Shown: positions 28,409-37,347 of the stretch, one piece after another
Numbering within the stretch: position 1 is the first letter of the stretch
How the letters are laid out: each line of letters begins with the position of its first letter
DNA from: Paracandidimonas soli
GTDB taxonomy: Bacteria; Pseudomonadota; Gammaproteobacteria; Burkholderiales; Burkholderiaceae_B
Assembly (NCBI RefSeq): GCF_004342005.1
Contig: NZ_SMBX01000009.1
Coordinates: 78,313 to 142,312, forward strand
Reading direction: 5' to 3'
DNA: 64,000 nt
Program-made: the position numbers and the translations under genes
The notes under the pieces: model-generated
Told to the model about the DNA's origin: nothing
The model's database searches: none
What the model saw: only the letters and a program-made list of their open reading frames with translations

Positions 28409-31315
28409 ATGTCCTTACTTCTCCTGCTTCTTTTGCCCTTTGTCGGCAGCGTGATCGCCGCGTTGCTTTCCCCCGGCGCACGCAATCTCGAAGCATGGCT
28501 GGCTGGGGCCGTGGCCCTCGGTTGCGTCATCCTGGCCGCATTGCAGTTGCCCGCCATCCTGAACGGAGAGGTCATCCGGCTGAGCCTGACCTGGATTCCG
28601 GCCATGGGCATCGATTTCACCCTGCGCATGGACGGATTCGCATGGCTGTTCGCCATGATCATCGCCGCCATGGGCAGCCTGATCGTACTGTACGCGCGCT
28701 ACTATATGTCGCCCAAGGACCCTGTCCCGCGCTTCTTCTCTTTCTTCCTGCTCTTCATGGGCGCCATGCTGGGCGTGGTGCTGTCAGGGAATCTCATCCA
28801 GTTGGTCATCTTCTGGGAAATGACCAGCCTGTCGTCCTTCATGCTGATCGCCTACTGGCATCACCGCCTCGACGCACGCCGCGGCGCGCGCATGTCGCTC
28901 ATCATCACTGGCACGGGCGGATTCTGCCTGCTGGCCAGCGTACTGATGCTGGGCAAGGTCGTCGGCAGCTATGACCTCGATGTCGTCCTGGCGGCCGGAG
29001 ACATCGTGCGCGCCCATCCCTGGTACAACGCCATCCTCGGCCTGATGGCGCTGGGAGCGCTGACCAAGAGCGCGCAATTCCCTTTCCATATCTGGCTGCC
29101 CAACGCCATGGCGGCGCCGACGCCGGTTTCCGCCTATCTGCACTCGGCCACCATGGTCAAGGCCGGCGTCTTCCTGCTGGCCCGCTTCTGGCCCGTTCTG
29201 GCGGGCACCGAGCAATGGGGATGGATCATCGGCGGCGCCGGCCTGTGCTCGCTGGTGCTGGGCGCCTACGCCGCCACCTTCCAGCAGGACATGAAGGGCG
29301 TGCTGGCCTACTCCACCATCAGCCACCTGGGCCTTATCACCCTGCTGCTGGGCATGAACAGCGAACTGGCGCTGGTAGCCGCGCTGTTCCACATCATGAA
29401 CCACGCCACCTTCAAGGCCTCGCTGTTCATGGCGGCCGGCATCGTGGACCACGAAACCGGCACCCGCGACATGTCCCGCCTGTCGGGGCTGTTCCGCAGC
29501 ATGCCGATCACGGCCACGCTGGCCATCGTCGCTGCGGCGGCCATGGCGGGCGTGCCGTTGCTGAACGGATTCATTTCAAAGGAAATGTTCTTCGCCGAAG
29601 CGATCACCAACAGCTCGTCTCAGTGGTTCCTGCCCATGGCCGCCGTGCTGGCGGGCGCGCTGAGCGTGGCCTACTCGATCCGTTTCATCGCCCAGGTATT
29701 CTTCGGCCCCGAAGCCACCGACCTGCCCCGCGCGCCCCACGAGCCGCCTCGCTGGATGCTCGTTCCCAGCGCCGTGCTGGTCCTCACCTGCCTGGTCGTG
29801 GGCATTTTCCCCGCGGCGACCATCGGCCCATTCCTGCACCTGGCGCTGGTTTCCATCCTGGGAGACGACACGCCCAGCTACAGCCTGGCTGTCTGGCACG
29901 GCTTCAACCTGCCGCTGATCATGAGCTTCGCGGCCATGCTGGGCGGCGTCGTCCTGCTGTATCTGCTGCGCGGCCACATGCGCAGGCGCCCCGGAACAAC
30001 GCCCATCATCTACCGCTTCGACGGGCGCCGCACCTTCGACGCTCTGCTCGAATGGCTGGACATCGCTTCGGCGTCCGTCCTGAACATCCTGCAATCCGGC
30101 CGCCTGCAAACACAGATGTTCTGCGTCGTAGCTGCCACCCTGGTGGTCGCCGCGCTTCCGCTGCTGAGCCCCGAGTGGCTGCACCCCACGCAATCGACGT
30201 CCATGAGCCCCGCTTTCGTCGCCCTGTGGCTCGCCGGCGGCCTTTGCGCCATCGGCGCCGCGCAACAGGCCAAATACCACCGCCCCGCGGCATTGCTGCT
30301 GTCCGGCGGCGCCGGGCTTGCCACCTGCCTCACGTTCGCCTGGCTGTCGGCTCCCGACCTCGCCCTGACGCAGCTCGCGGTCGAAGTGGTGACCGTCGTA
30401 CTGATCCTGCTCGGCCTGCGCTGGCTGCCGCGCCGCGTGCTGACCCGCCAGACCGACGCCGATCTCGCCGGAACGCACTTGCGCAGGCTGCGCGACTTCA
30501 TCCTCGCCCTGGCGGGCGGCGCGGGCCTGTCGGCCATTTCCTACGCCGTGCTGACGCGCCCGCAGGGCGAAGGCATCGCTTCGTTCTTCGTGGAGCAATC
30601 CATCCCGCTGGGAGGAGGCTCCAACGTGGTGAACGTAATCCTTGTCGATTTCCGCGCCTTCGACACACTGGGCGAGATCACGGTGCTCGGTATCGTCGCC
30701 CTGACCGTCTACGCGCTGCTGCGCCGCTTCAGGCCTCCTCTCGAAAGCCTGATACAGCCGCTGGCCCGCATCGCCCCCGGCGCGCATCCGCTGGAACAGG
30801 ACAAGCCCTCCGAACCCGACCCTGGCGCGCTCCTGCCGACCGGCGTCATGCTGATCCCAGCCGTGCTGGTGCGCGTGCTGCTGCCGATCGCCGCCCTGGT
30901 TTCCGTCTATTTCCTGCTGCGCGGCCATAACCTGCCGGGTGGCGGCTTCGTGGGCGGCCTGATTTTCGCAACCGCCGTCATCCTGCAATACATGGTGGGC
31001 GGCGTCATATGGGTCGAGGCGCGCCCGCGCATCCATCCTCAGTACTGGATCGCCTCCGGACTGCTTGCGGCGGGCATCGCGGCCATCATGGTCTGGTGGG
31101 CCGGCCGCCCCTTCCTCGCCTCGCTGACCTGGGATCCCGTGCTGCCCGTCATCGGCCCCATCCACCTCTCCAGCGTCCTGCTGTTCGATCTTGGAGTCTA
31201 TATGCTGGTCATCGGCGCCACTGTCCTGGTGCTCGTCGCCCTGGCTCACCAGTCGCTGCGCTTTCAACGCAAGCCCATGCCCGCCCCGGCGCCCGACACA
31301 GGGGAGGCCGCCTGA
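28409..31315 (+). CDS. mrpA: Mrp/Pha cation:proton antiporter subunit A with fused subunit B
   Basis: The largest subunit of the multi-subunit Mrp antiporter (Na+ or K+ for H+), related to NADH dehydrogenase subunit ND5. The 968 residues carry about 20 transmembrane helices. The N-terminal two thirds are the proton-translocating module (conserved SATMVKAGVFLLARFWPVL and HIMNHATFKASLFMAAG). The C-terminal part (from about 810) is the MnhB-type domain (YFLLRGHNLPGGGFVGGLI). This A+B fusion is the organisation of the Sinorhizobium Pha system. It starts at the ATG at 28409 and overlaps mrpC (TGATG). Confidence 0.95.
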   Translation: MSLLLLLLLPFVGSVIAALLSPGARNLEAWLAGAVALGCVILAALQLPAILNGEVIRLSLTWIPAMGIDFTLRMDGFAWLFAMIIAAMGSLIVLYARYYMSPKDPVPRFFSFFLLFMGAMLGVVLSGNLIQLVIFWEMTSLSSFMLIAYWHHRLDARRGARMSLIITGTGGFCLLASVLMLGKVVGSYDLDVVLAAGDIVRAHPWYNAILGLMALGALTKSAQFPFHIWLPNAMAAPTPVSAYLHSATMVKAGVFLLARFWPVLAGTEQWGWIIGGAGLCSLVLGAYAATFQQDMKGVLAYSTISHLGLITLLLGMNSELALVAALFHIMNHATFKASLFMAAGIVDHETGTRDMSRLSGLFRSMPITATLAIVAAAAMAGVPLLNGFISKEMFFAEAITNSSSQWFLPMAAVLAGALSVAYSIRFIAQVFFGPEATDLPRAPHEPPRWMLVPSAVLVLTCLVVGIFPAATIGPFLHLALVSILGDDTPSYSLAVWHGFNLPLIMSFAAMLGGVVLLYLLRGHMRRRPGTTPIIYRFDGRRTFDALLEWLDIASASVLNILQSGRLQTQMFCVVAATLVVAALPLLSPEWLHPTQSTSMSPAFVALWLAGGLCAIGAAQQAKYHRPAALLLSGGAGLATCLTFAWLSAPDLALTQLAVEVVTVVLILLGLRWLPRRVLTRQTDADLAGTHLRRLRDFILALAGGAGLSAISYAVLTRPQGEGIASFFVEQSIPLGGGSNVVNVILVDFRAFDTLGEITVLGIVALTVYALLRRFRPPLESLIQPLARIAPGAHPLEQDKPSEPDPGALLPTGVMLIPAVLVRVLLPIAALVSVYFLLRGHNLPGGGFVGGLIFATAVILQYMVGGVIWVEARPRIHPQYWIASGLLAAGIAAIMVWWAGRPFLASLTWDPVLPVIGPIHLSSVLLFDLGVYMLVIGATVLVLVALAHQSLRFQRKPMPAPAPDTGEAA

Positions 31316-31659
31316 TGGAACTGATTCTTTCGCTCGCCATCGGCACCCTGGCCGGTTCCGGCATCTGGCTGATCCTGCGGCCGCGCACGTTCCAGATCAT
31401 CATGGGCCTGTCGCTGCTGTCATACGCCGTCAACCTCTTCATCTTCTCAATGGGGCGCATCAAGCTCGGCGGCGCTCCCGTCATCGACACTACCGTGGGC
31501 TCGGATCCCGCGCTCTATACCGACCCGCTGCCCCAGGCGCTGGTGCTGACAGCCATCGTCATCGGCTTCGCCACCACAGCGCTCTTCCTCGTCGTGCTGC
31601 TGGCATCGCGCGGACTCACCGATACCGACCACGTTGACGGCAGGGAGCCCGAAGCATGA
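31315..31659 (+). CDS. mrpC: Mrp/Pha antiporter subunit C
   Basis: NuoK-like subunit C, 114 residues with three transmembrane helices. SGIWLILRPRTFQIIMGLSL and the conserved end DPLPQALVLTAIVIGFA identify the family. The start ATG shares its A with the stop of mrpA (TGATG), and the stop overlaps mrpD (ATGA). It works in the membrane as part of the hetero-oligomeric antiporter. Confidence 0.95.
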   Translation: MELILSLAIGTLAGSGIWLILRPRTFQIIMGLSLLSYAVNLFIFSMGRIKLGGAPVIDTTVGSDPALYTDPLPQALVLTAIVIGFATTALFLVVLLASRGLTDTDHVDGREPEA

Positions 31660-33299
31660 CAGGACTGTTGCATCACCTCCCCATCCTGCCCGTCGCCATT
31701 CCGCTGTTCGCCGGCGCGCTGATGCTGCTGCAGCGCGACTCGCAGCGCAACATCAAGGGCGTCATCAGCCTGGCTTCCCTGCTGGCACAGATCGTCTGCG
31801 CCGTCATGCTGCTGCTCATGAGCACCGGCCAGATCGAAAGCGGCTGGGCCGGCAATGTTGGCGTCTATCTGCTGGGCAACTGGTCCGCGCCGTTCGGCAT
31901 CGTGGTCGTGGCCGACCGGCTGTCGACAGCCATGCTGCTGCTGACTTCCCTGCTGGGCTTCGCCTGCTGGGTCTATGCAACGGCGCGCTGGGAGCGCGCG
32001 GGCGTGCATTTCGACCCTCTGTTCCAGTTCCTGCTGATGGGTCTGAACGGCGCCTTCCTGACCGGAGACCTGTTCAACCTGTTCGTCTTCTTTGAAGTGC
32101 TGCTTGCCGCTTCGTATGGCCTGATCCTGCACGGTTCGGGCGCGGCGCGCGTCAGCGCCAGCCTGCATTACATCGCCGTCAATCTGGTAGCCTCCTTCTT
32201 GCTGCTGATCGCCATCGCCCTGATCTACGGCGTGACCGGCACCCTGAACATGGCGGACCTGTCGGTCAAGGCCGGACTGCTGGACGGCGCCGAGCGCAGC
32301 CTGTTCGAGGCCGGAGCGGCTATCCTGGGCGTCGCCTTCCTGGTGAAGGCCGCCGCGTGGCCGCTGAATTTCTGGCTGCCCGCCGCCTATGGCAATGCCG
32401 CCGCCCCCGTCGCCGGGGTGTTCGCCATCATGACCAAGGTCGGCATCTATTCCCTGCTGCGCATCGGCTCCCTGCTCGATCCCAATGTGGCGCCGGCCGC
32501 CTTCGGGGGCGAATGGATGTTCCCCGTCGGCATCGCCACGCTGGTCTTCGGCGGCATCGGCATGCTGGCCACCCAGCAGGCGGAGCGGCTGTCGGGCTAT
32601 GCCGTCATCATGTCGTCCGGCACGCTGCTGGCGGCGTTCGGCATGCCCGGCACTGTCCTGACTGGTCCGGGACTGTTCTACATGAGCATATCCATCCTGA
32701 CCATGGGCGCCATGTTCATGCTGCTGGAAATGGTCGAACGCACGCAGACATTCGGCGCCGACCTGCTGGCCATCAGTATGGAAGCCTTCGATCTCGACGA
32801 CCCTGAATCGCCGGACCGCTCGGACGACGTGGTCGGCGTTCCCATGCCCGCCGTCATGACCTTCCTGGGATTGTCATTCTTCGCCTGCGCCCTGCTGATC
32901 ATCGGCCTGCCGCCCCTGTCGGGCTTCGTGGCGAAGTTCACCATGCTGTCGGCGGCGCTGCAGGCGGCCAGTTCTCCGGCCGCCACGCTCAATGCCTGGA
33001 TATTCATCGGCGCGGTGCTGGTCTCGGGCCTTGCCGGCATCATCGCGCTGTGCCGCACCGGGATCCGTCTGTTCTGGAACGTGGATGAAACCGTCGTACC
33101 CAAACTGCGCCTGAACGAAGCGGTTCCGGTAGCCATGCTGCTGCTGACATGCGCCGCCCTGACGTTCTGGGCCGGCCCGGTCATGCAATACTTCGAAACG
33201 ACGGCAAAATATCTGGGCGACACGTCGCTGTACGTCAATGCTGTCCTTCAGCAGACGCCTATCGCGACCGATGCGGCGATTCACGGGAGAGGAACATGA
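31656..33299 (+). CDS. mrpD: Mrp/Pha antiporter subunit D
   Basis: ND2/ND4/ND5-like subunit, 547 residues and about 14 transmembrane helices. Typical motifs are GLNGAFLTGDLFNLFVFFEV (about 128-147), VKAAAWPLNFWLPAAYGNAA (the charged helix containing Lys) and IGLPPLSGFVAKF. Together with subunit A it forms the ion-translocating core. It overlaps both neighbours by four bases. Confidence 0.95.
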   Translation: MTGLLHHLPILPVAIPLFAGALMLLQRDSQRNIKGVISLASLLAQIVCAVMLLLMSTGQIESGWAGNVGVYLLGNWSAPFGIVVVADRLSTAMLLLTSLLGFACWVYATARWERAGVHFDPLFQFLLMGLNGAFLTGDLFNLFVFFEVLLAASYGLILHGSGAARVSASLHYIAVNLVASFLLLIAIALIYGVTGTLNMADLSVKAGLLDGAERSLFEAGAAILGVAFLVKAAAWPLNFWLPAAYGNAAAPVAGVFAIMTKVGIYSLLRIGSLLDPNVAPAAFGGEWMFPVGIATLVFGGIGMLATQQAERLSGYAVIMSSGTLLAAFGMPGTVLTGPGLFYMSISILTMGAMFMLLEMVERTQTFGADLLAISMEAFDLDDPESPDRSDDVVGVPMPAVMTFLGLSFFACALLIIGLPPLSGFVAKFTMLSAALQAASSPAATLNAWIFIGAVLVSGLAGIIALCRTGIRLFWNVDETVVPKLRLNEAVPVAMLLLTCAALTFWAGPVMQYFETTAKYLGDTSLYVNAVLQQTPIATDAAIHGRGT

Positions 33300-33787
33300 G
33301 AGCATTCATTCGCATCATGGCCACCCCGGCCATCCTGCTGCTACTGTGGCTGTTCCTGAACGACAGCCTGTCGGCCGGACACATCGTGCTGGGAGTCCTG
33401 CTGGCGGCATTCTTCAGTTGGGCGGCCCATCCGCTGCGCCCGCTGAAATCCGCCATGAAGCACCCGCTGACCATCGTGCGGCTGTTCATCCATGTCGTGA
33501 CCGACATCATCCGTTCAAACCTGGCCGTAACCCGCCTTATATGGCTGGGCAAGGACAAAGCCAACATCACGCCCGGGTTTCTGTGCATTCCGCTGACCAT
33601 GCGCGACCCTCACGGGCTGGCCGGTCTGGCGTGCATCATCACGTTCACGCCCGGAACCGTGTGGTCCGACTACTCCGAAACGGACAATACACTTACCCTG
33701 CACGTGCTCGACCTGAAAGACGAGGAAGCCTGGCGCACCATGATCCAGGAACGCTATGAACGCCCGCTGAAGGAGATTTTCGAATGA
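33296..33787 (+). CDS. mrpE: Mrp/Pha antiporter subunit E
   Basis: Small membrane subunit of 163 residues. Two to three N-terminal helices are followed by the conserved cytoplasmic part FLCIPLTMRDPHGLAGLACI and ITFTPGTVW, the hallmark of MnhE. The start ATG at 33296 overlaps the mrpD stop (ATGA), is preceded by GAGAGGAA, and the stop overlaps mrpF. Confidence 0.95.
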   Translation: MRAFIRIMATPAILLLLWLFLNDSLSAGHIVLGVLLAAFFSWAAHPLRPLKSAMKHPLTIVRLFIHVVTDIIRSNLAVTRLIWLGKDKANITPGFLCIPLTMRDPHGLAGLACIITFTPGTVWSDYSETDNTLTLHVLDLKDEEAWRTMIQERYERPLKEIFE

Positions 33788-34065
33788 ACCAGATCCTTGC
33801 CTGGGCCGTCATCTTCGCGCTCAGCTGCTATGTACTCGGGCTGCTGTTCGCGGCCATGCGGCTGTACATGGGCCCCACCTCTCCCGACCGGGTGCTGGCG
33901 CTGGACGCCATGTATATCAACGGCATCCTCATCCTGCTGGTGCTGGGGCTGCGCTACGACTTCCCGCTGTATTTCGATATCGCGCTGCTGATGGCCATGT
34001 TCGGTTTCGTCGGCTCGGCGGCCATGGCCAAGTTCCTGCTGCGCGGCGAGGTGATCGAACGATGA
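33784..34065 (+). CDS. mrpF: Mrp/Pha antiporter subunit F
   Basis: Subunit F, 93 residues with three predicted transmembrane helices. The segment RLYMGPTSPDRVLALDAMYI contains the conserved GP.xxDRVxALD motif of MnhF. It is translationally coupled to both mrpE and mrpG by four-base overlaps. Confidence 0.95.
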   Translation: MNQILAWAVIFALSCYVLGLLFAAMRLYMGPTSPDRVLALDAMYINGILILLVLGLRYDFPLYFDIALLMAMFGFVGSAAMAKFLLRGEVIER

Positions 34066-34418
34066 ACGAACTCGAACTGCCACTGTGGATATCCATCCCC
34101 GCCGCCATCCTTCTGGTCTCCAGCGGCATCTTCGCGCTGCTGGGCTCTTTCGGCCTGCTGCGCTTCAGCAATTTCTACCCGCGAATGCATGCTCCCACGC
34201 TGGGAAATACATTGGGCGTCACCTGCGTGCTGTTCTGCTCCATCCTGCTGTCGTCTTTTCTCGAGCAGCGTCCAGTCGTATACTCATTGATCATCACTCT
34301 GTTCCTGATCATCACGTCGCCGGTCACGGCGGTCCTGCTCATGAAGGCGGCCCTGCGGCGCGATGCCCGCAAGGCAATCGAAAACGCCACACCTAGCGAA
34401 GACATGGGCAAGAGCTGA
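34062..34418 (+). CDS. mrpG: Mrp/Pha antiporter subunit G
   Basis: Subunit G, 118 residues with three transmembrane helices. The conserved block is GLLRFSNFYPRMHAPTLGNT, characteristic of MnhG/PhaG. It is the last gene of the six-gene antiporter operon. The next gene follows after 35 bp with its own strong ribosome-binding site. Confidence 0.95.
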   Translation: MNELELPLWISIPAAILLVSSGIFALLGSFGLLRFSNFYPRMHAPTLGNTLGVTCVLFCSILLSSFLEQRPVVYSLIITLFLIITSPVTAVLLMKAALRRDARKAIENATPSEDMGKS

Positions 34419-34453
34419 ATCCGTACGTGATTCAACCGCAAGGAGGTCATAGC

Positions 34454-34906
34454 ATGCGCAATCCTGCAAGACTCATCGGCTACTGCTTCGCCGGCATTTT
34501 CCTGACGGCCAATGCGGCAGCGCAAACCGCGGACATCGATGCGCAATACGCGCAGGAGCGGCAATATTGCGCCACGCTGCAGGAGCCCAGCCGCAGCGCC
34601 TGCCTCAAAGATGCCGCGGCCGTGCGCCAGGAAGCGCTCAGGGGCGCGCGCAACAAAGATGACGGCTCCTACCGACTCAATCGCACCACGCGCTGCGACC
34701 GCCTGCCGGCACAGCAGCGCGAAGACTGCCTGAAGCTCATGTCCGAGCAGCAGCCCAAAGTCCACGGCAGCGTGGAAGGCGGCGGCATGATCCGGGAAAC
34801 AGTTATCGAAATCCCCGCGCCGGCGACCCAAGTGGCTCCGGGCGTGCAACAGGTGCAGCCAGCGCCGGCGCCGGCCGAATCCCTACCTGTCACTCCCGGC
34901 CGCTGA
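34454..34906 (+). CDS. Hypothetical exported protein
   Basis: A 150-residue protein of unknown function. The N-terminus MRNPARLIGYCFAGIFLTA followed by NAAAQ is a signal peptide, so the mature protein should be periplasmic. The mature part contains spaced Cys residues (QYCATL, SACLKD, TRCDRL, EDCLKL), which could form two disulfides, and a C-terminal Pro/Ala-rich tail. The ATG at 34454 is preceded by a perfect AAGGAGGT. It lies 35 bp after mrpG, so it may be co-transcribed. It is followed by a long inverted repeat. Confidence 0.78.
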   Translation: MRNPARLIGYCFAGIFLTANAAAQTADIDAQYAQERQYCATLQEPSRSACLKDAAAVRQEALRGARNKDDGSYRLNRTTRCDRLPAQQREDCLKLMSEQQPKVHGSVEGGGMIRETVIEIPAPATQVAPGVQQVQPAPAPAESLPVTPGR

Positions 34907-35008
34907 TTCCATTTCCAGATCAAGCGTGAACACGAAGGCGAAGCGCAGACATTACAAGCGTAAGGCAAGCGAAGCCGACAAAGTGCACGTTTGATCTGGA
35001 GATGGAAT
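34906..35008. repeat. 23-bp inverted repeat between convergent genes
   Basis: The left arm at 34906-34928 (ATTCCATTTCCAGATCAAGCGTG) is nearly the reverse complement of the right arm at 34986-35008, with two mismatches. The arms flank 57 bases rich in GAAGCG and GCAAGCG runs. It lies between the stop of the hypothetical exported gene and the stop of the kinase gene on the other strand. It could be a bidirectional transcription end or the termini of a small non-autonomous mobile element. No T run is present. Confidence 0.75.
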
Positions 35009-35025
35009 GAGGCCGCGGCCGTCCA

Positions 35026-36117
35026 TCAGCGCGTCAGCTTCGCGCCTATCCTGGGCCCCGGGAAAACGATGCTGATGCGCGTGCCCGGGAATTCCGGGCG
35101 GCTGGCCAAACCCCACCAGGCGCCGTGCGCCCTGGCGATCTCGCGCACAATGGCCAGCCCCAGCCCCGAGCCCTGCGCATTGGCCTTTGCCGAACGATAG
35201 AAGGCATCGAACACGCGCCGCGCATCCTCCTGTGCAACTCCCGGACCGTCGTCCTCGACCAGCAGCGTCGGCGGGTTGGCCCCGACATGCAGGCGTATCG
35301 TGCTTGCCCCTTCGCCATAGCGCAACGCATTGTCCATCAGATTTCCCAGCAGCTCCTCCATCAGCAGCGGATCCATGTCCACCCAGACCGGCGCCTCGGG
35401 AACCGTCAATTGCACGTCGATGTGTTTCGCCCGCGCGGCCGGGATCCATTGCGCGCCGCTATCGCACACCCATTCGGAAAGATCCGTGCGCACGAAGCTG
35501 TCCTTGGGGCGCGAAGAATCGTCCACCCGGGCCAGCACCAGCAATTGCTGCCCCAGGCGTATCATGCGGTCCGTGACGGTCTTGATGCGCTCCGCCCGCT
35601 CCCGGACATCCTGCGGCAGCTCCCGGGCCAGCATCAGCTCGGATTCCAGCTTCAGGCCGCTCAGCGGCGTACGCAACTGATGCGCGGCGTGGCCGATAAA
35701 GCGGCGCTGTGACTGCATGGCGTCATCCAGCCTGACCAGCAGGTCATTGAAATGCGTCACCAGCGGCACGAGTTCGGTGGGCATTCCTGATGCATCCAGA
35801 GGATGAAGATCATCCACCGAACGCTCCCGGATATCCCGGGACAGGCGGTTGACGCCGGACAGGCCAGAGCGCACGCCGGATACCAATACCATGGCGAACA
35901 GCACTACCAGCACAACCTGCCCGGCCGTCATCACCCAGAAAATGTCTTCCAGTTCCCAGTGCCAGGTCTTGTTCCTGGCGATCAGCCAGGTGACGGCCAA
36001 ATCGGCAGCCAGCAGCAGAAGCGCCGCCGGCAACAAACGCAGCACCAGGCGGCGCGCGAGCGACCCTTTCGGCATCAGCCCGCCGAATGCGTCAACTGTC
36101 TTGCGGCGCGTCGACAT
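35026..36117 (-). CDS. Sensor histidine kinase with minimal extracytoplasmic loop
   Basis: Membrane histidine kinase of 363 residues. Two transmembrane helices (about 23-47 and 60-81) are separated by only a dozen residues, then come a HAMP-like linker, the H box HAAHQLRTPLSGL (His146), N box NLMDNALRYG, and G boxes DDGPGV and GSGLGLAI. The lack of a periplasmic sensor domain suggests intramembrane sensing. Catalytic domains resemble the QseC/TctE group. It overlaps the response regulator gene by 26 bp, so the two form a pair. The stimulus is unknown. Confidence 0.93.
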   Translation of the reverse strand: MSTRRKTVDAFGGLMPKGSLARRLVLRLLPAALLLLAADLAVTWLIARNKTWHWELEDIFWVMTAGQVVLVVLFAMVLVSGVRSGLSGVNRLSRDIRERSVDDLHPLDASGMPTELVPLVTHFNDLLVRLDDAMQSQRRFIGHAAHQLRTPLSGLKLESELMLARELPQDVRERAERIKTVTDRMIRLGQQLLVLARVDDSSRPKDSFVRTDLSEWVCDSGAQWIPAARAKHIDVQLTVPEAPVWVDMDPLLMEELLGNLMDNALRYGEGASTIRLHVGANPPTLLVEDDGPGVAQEDARRVFDAFYRSAKANAQGSGLGLAIVREIARAHGAWWGLASRPEFPGTRISIVFPGPRIGAKLTR

Positions 36118-36772
36118 CTAGCAGGTATCCGAAACCGCGCACCGTCTGTATGCCCACGCCCGTGGACTCCAGGCGCTTGCGCAGTCGGTACACATAGACC
36201 TCCACCGCGTTCTCGCTGAAATCGGCGTCCCATGCCGAGAGCGACGCCACGATCTGCCGCTTGGTCACGACCCGGCCGGCTCGTCCCATCAGCATTTCCA
36301 GCACCGACAGCTCGCGCACCGAAAGCTGCAGGCGCTTGCCATGCACGCGCACTTCGCGATTTGAGGTGTCGAACGAGATCGGGCCGATCTCCATCAGGGG
36401 GGCGGACTGCCCCGCACTGCGGCGCCGGAACACGCGCACTCGCGCTGCCAGTTCCTGCAGCTCGAACGGCTTGACCACATAGTCGTCAGCCCCAGCATCC
36501 AGCCCCGCGACGCGGTCGCTGATGTCGTCGCGCGCCGTCAGGATCAGCACAGGGACCGATTCTCCCGACGCACGCAGGGAGCGCAGGATCTCCAGCCCGT
36601 CCATGCCGGGCAGGTTGAGATCGAGGAGAAGGAGATCGTAATGCTGCCCGGTCAGCGCGCCCAGAGCCTGGACACCGTCCTGCAGCCAGTCGACGGCATA
36701 GCCCTGTTCGGAAAGAAACTCCCGCAGGGCATGGCCAAGCGTGGCATCGTCTTCGATAACTAGGATTCGCAT
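36092..36772 (-). CDS. OmpR/PhoB-family response regulator
   Basis: A 226-residue response regulator. The receiver domain contains the acidic pocket IEDD and the phosphorylated aspartate in LLLLDLNLPGMDGLE (Asp51), and KPFELQEL carries the conserved Lys. The C-terminal winged-helix DNA-binding domain includes ELSVLEMLMGRAGRVVTKRQ and VEVYVYRLRKRLE. It is the partner of the downstream kinase. Its targets cannot be read here. Confidence 0.95.
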   Translation of the reverse strand: MRILVIEDDATLGHALREFLSEQGYAVDWLQDGVQALGALTGQHYDLLLLDLNLPGMDGLEILRSLRASGESVPVLILTARDDISDRVAGLDAGADDYVVKPFELQELAARVRVFRRRSAGQSAPLMEIGPISFDTSNREVRVHGKRLQLSVRELSVLEMLMGRAGRVVTKRQIVASLSAWDADFSENAVEVYVYRLRKRLESTGVGIQTVRGFGYLLDVDAPQDS

Positions 36773-36850
36773 GCCGTGATTCTAAACAAAAAAGACGTCA
36801 GGCGGCATGACGCCGCCTGAACCTGGAAATGCAATCCGCAAAGTACGCCG

Positions 36851-37345
36851 CTACTGGGCGGCGGCTGGCGCGGCCGGCTGCTGCGCCTGGCTGTTCGCCT
36901 CGGCTCCGGGAGGAGAGGCATTCGCCGCATCAGGATTGGGCCGCGTCACAAAGCCGATGCGCTTCATGCCGCCCTTTCTCGCACTGCTCATGACTTGCGC
37001 CAGCACCTCATAGCGGGTGTTCAGATCGGCCCGGATACGCAGATCGGGCTGCGGATCCTGCTTGGACTCCACGGCGAACCGCGCCGTCAGGTCATCCTCG
37101 CTGATGGCCTCTTCATTCCAGAACAGTTGCCCGTGCTCGTCGACCGCAAGGTCGATGACCTTAGGCTCCGTTTCCACCGGCTGGGCCGAAACCTGCGGCA
37201 GGTTGATATTGATGGAGTGACTGAGCAAGGGCGCCGTGATGATGAAGATCACCAGCAGCACCAGCATCACATCGATGAGCGGCACCATGTTGATCTCGGA
37301 CACGGTATGCGAGGAGGACTTCTGGTCGAAGCTGCCGAATGCCAT
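36851..37345 (-). CDS. exbD: Energy-transduction protein ExbD
   Basis: ExbD/TolR family, part of the proton-driven TonB motor for outer-membrane uptake of iron siderophores and other ligands. The 164 residues contain one transmembrane helix with the essential aspartate in NMVPLIDVMLVLLVIFIIT (Asp25), a periplasmic domain, and an unusual Ala/Gln/Pro-rich tail (about 143-164). It starts two bases after the exbB stop, third in tonB-exbB-exbD. Confidence 0.95.
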   Translation of the reverse strand: MAFGSFDQKSSSHTVSEINMVPLIDVMLVLLVIFIITAPLLSHSININLPQVSAQPVETEPKVIDLAVDEHGQLFWNEEAISEDDLTARFAVESKQDPQPDLRIRADLNTRYEVLAQVMSSARKGGMKRIGFVTRPNPDAANASPPGAEANSQAQQPAAPAAAQ

Positions 37346-37347
37346 GG

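Noticed and set aside
29576..31267. A Gln/Gly-rich minus-strand open frame over 560 codons
   Set aside because: Antisense of mrpA; the composition is typical of reverse-read membrane genes.
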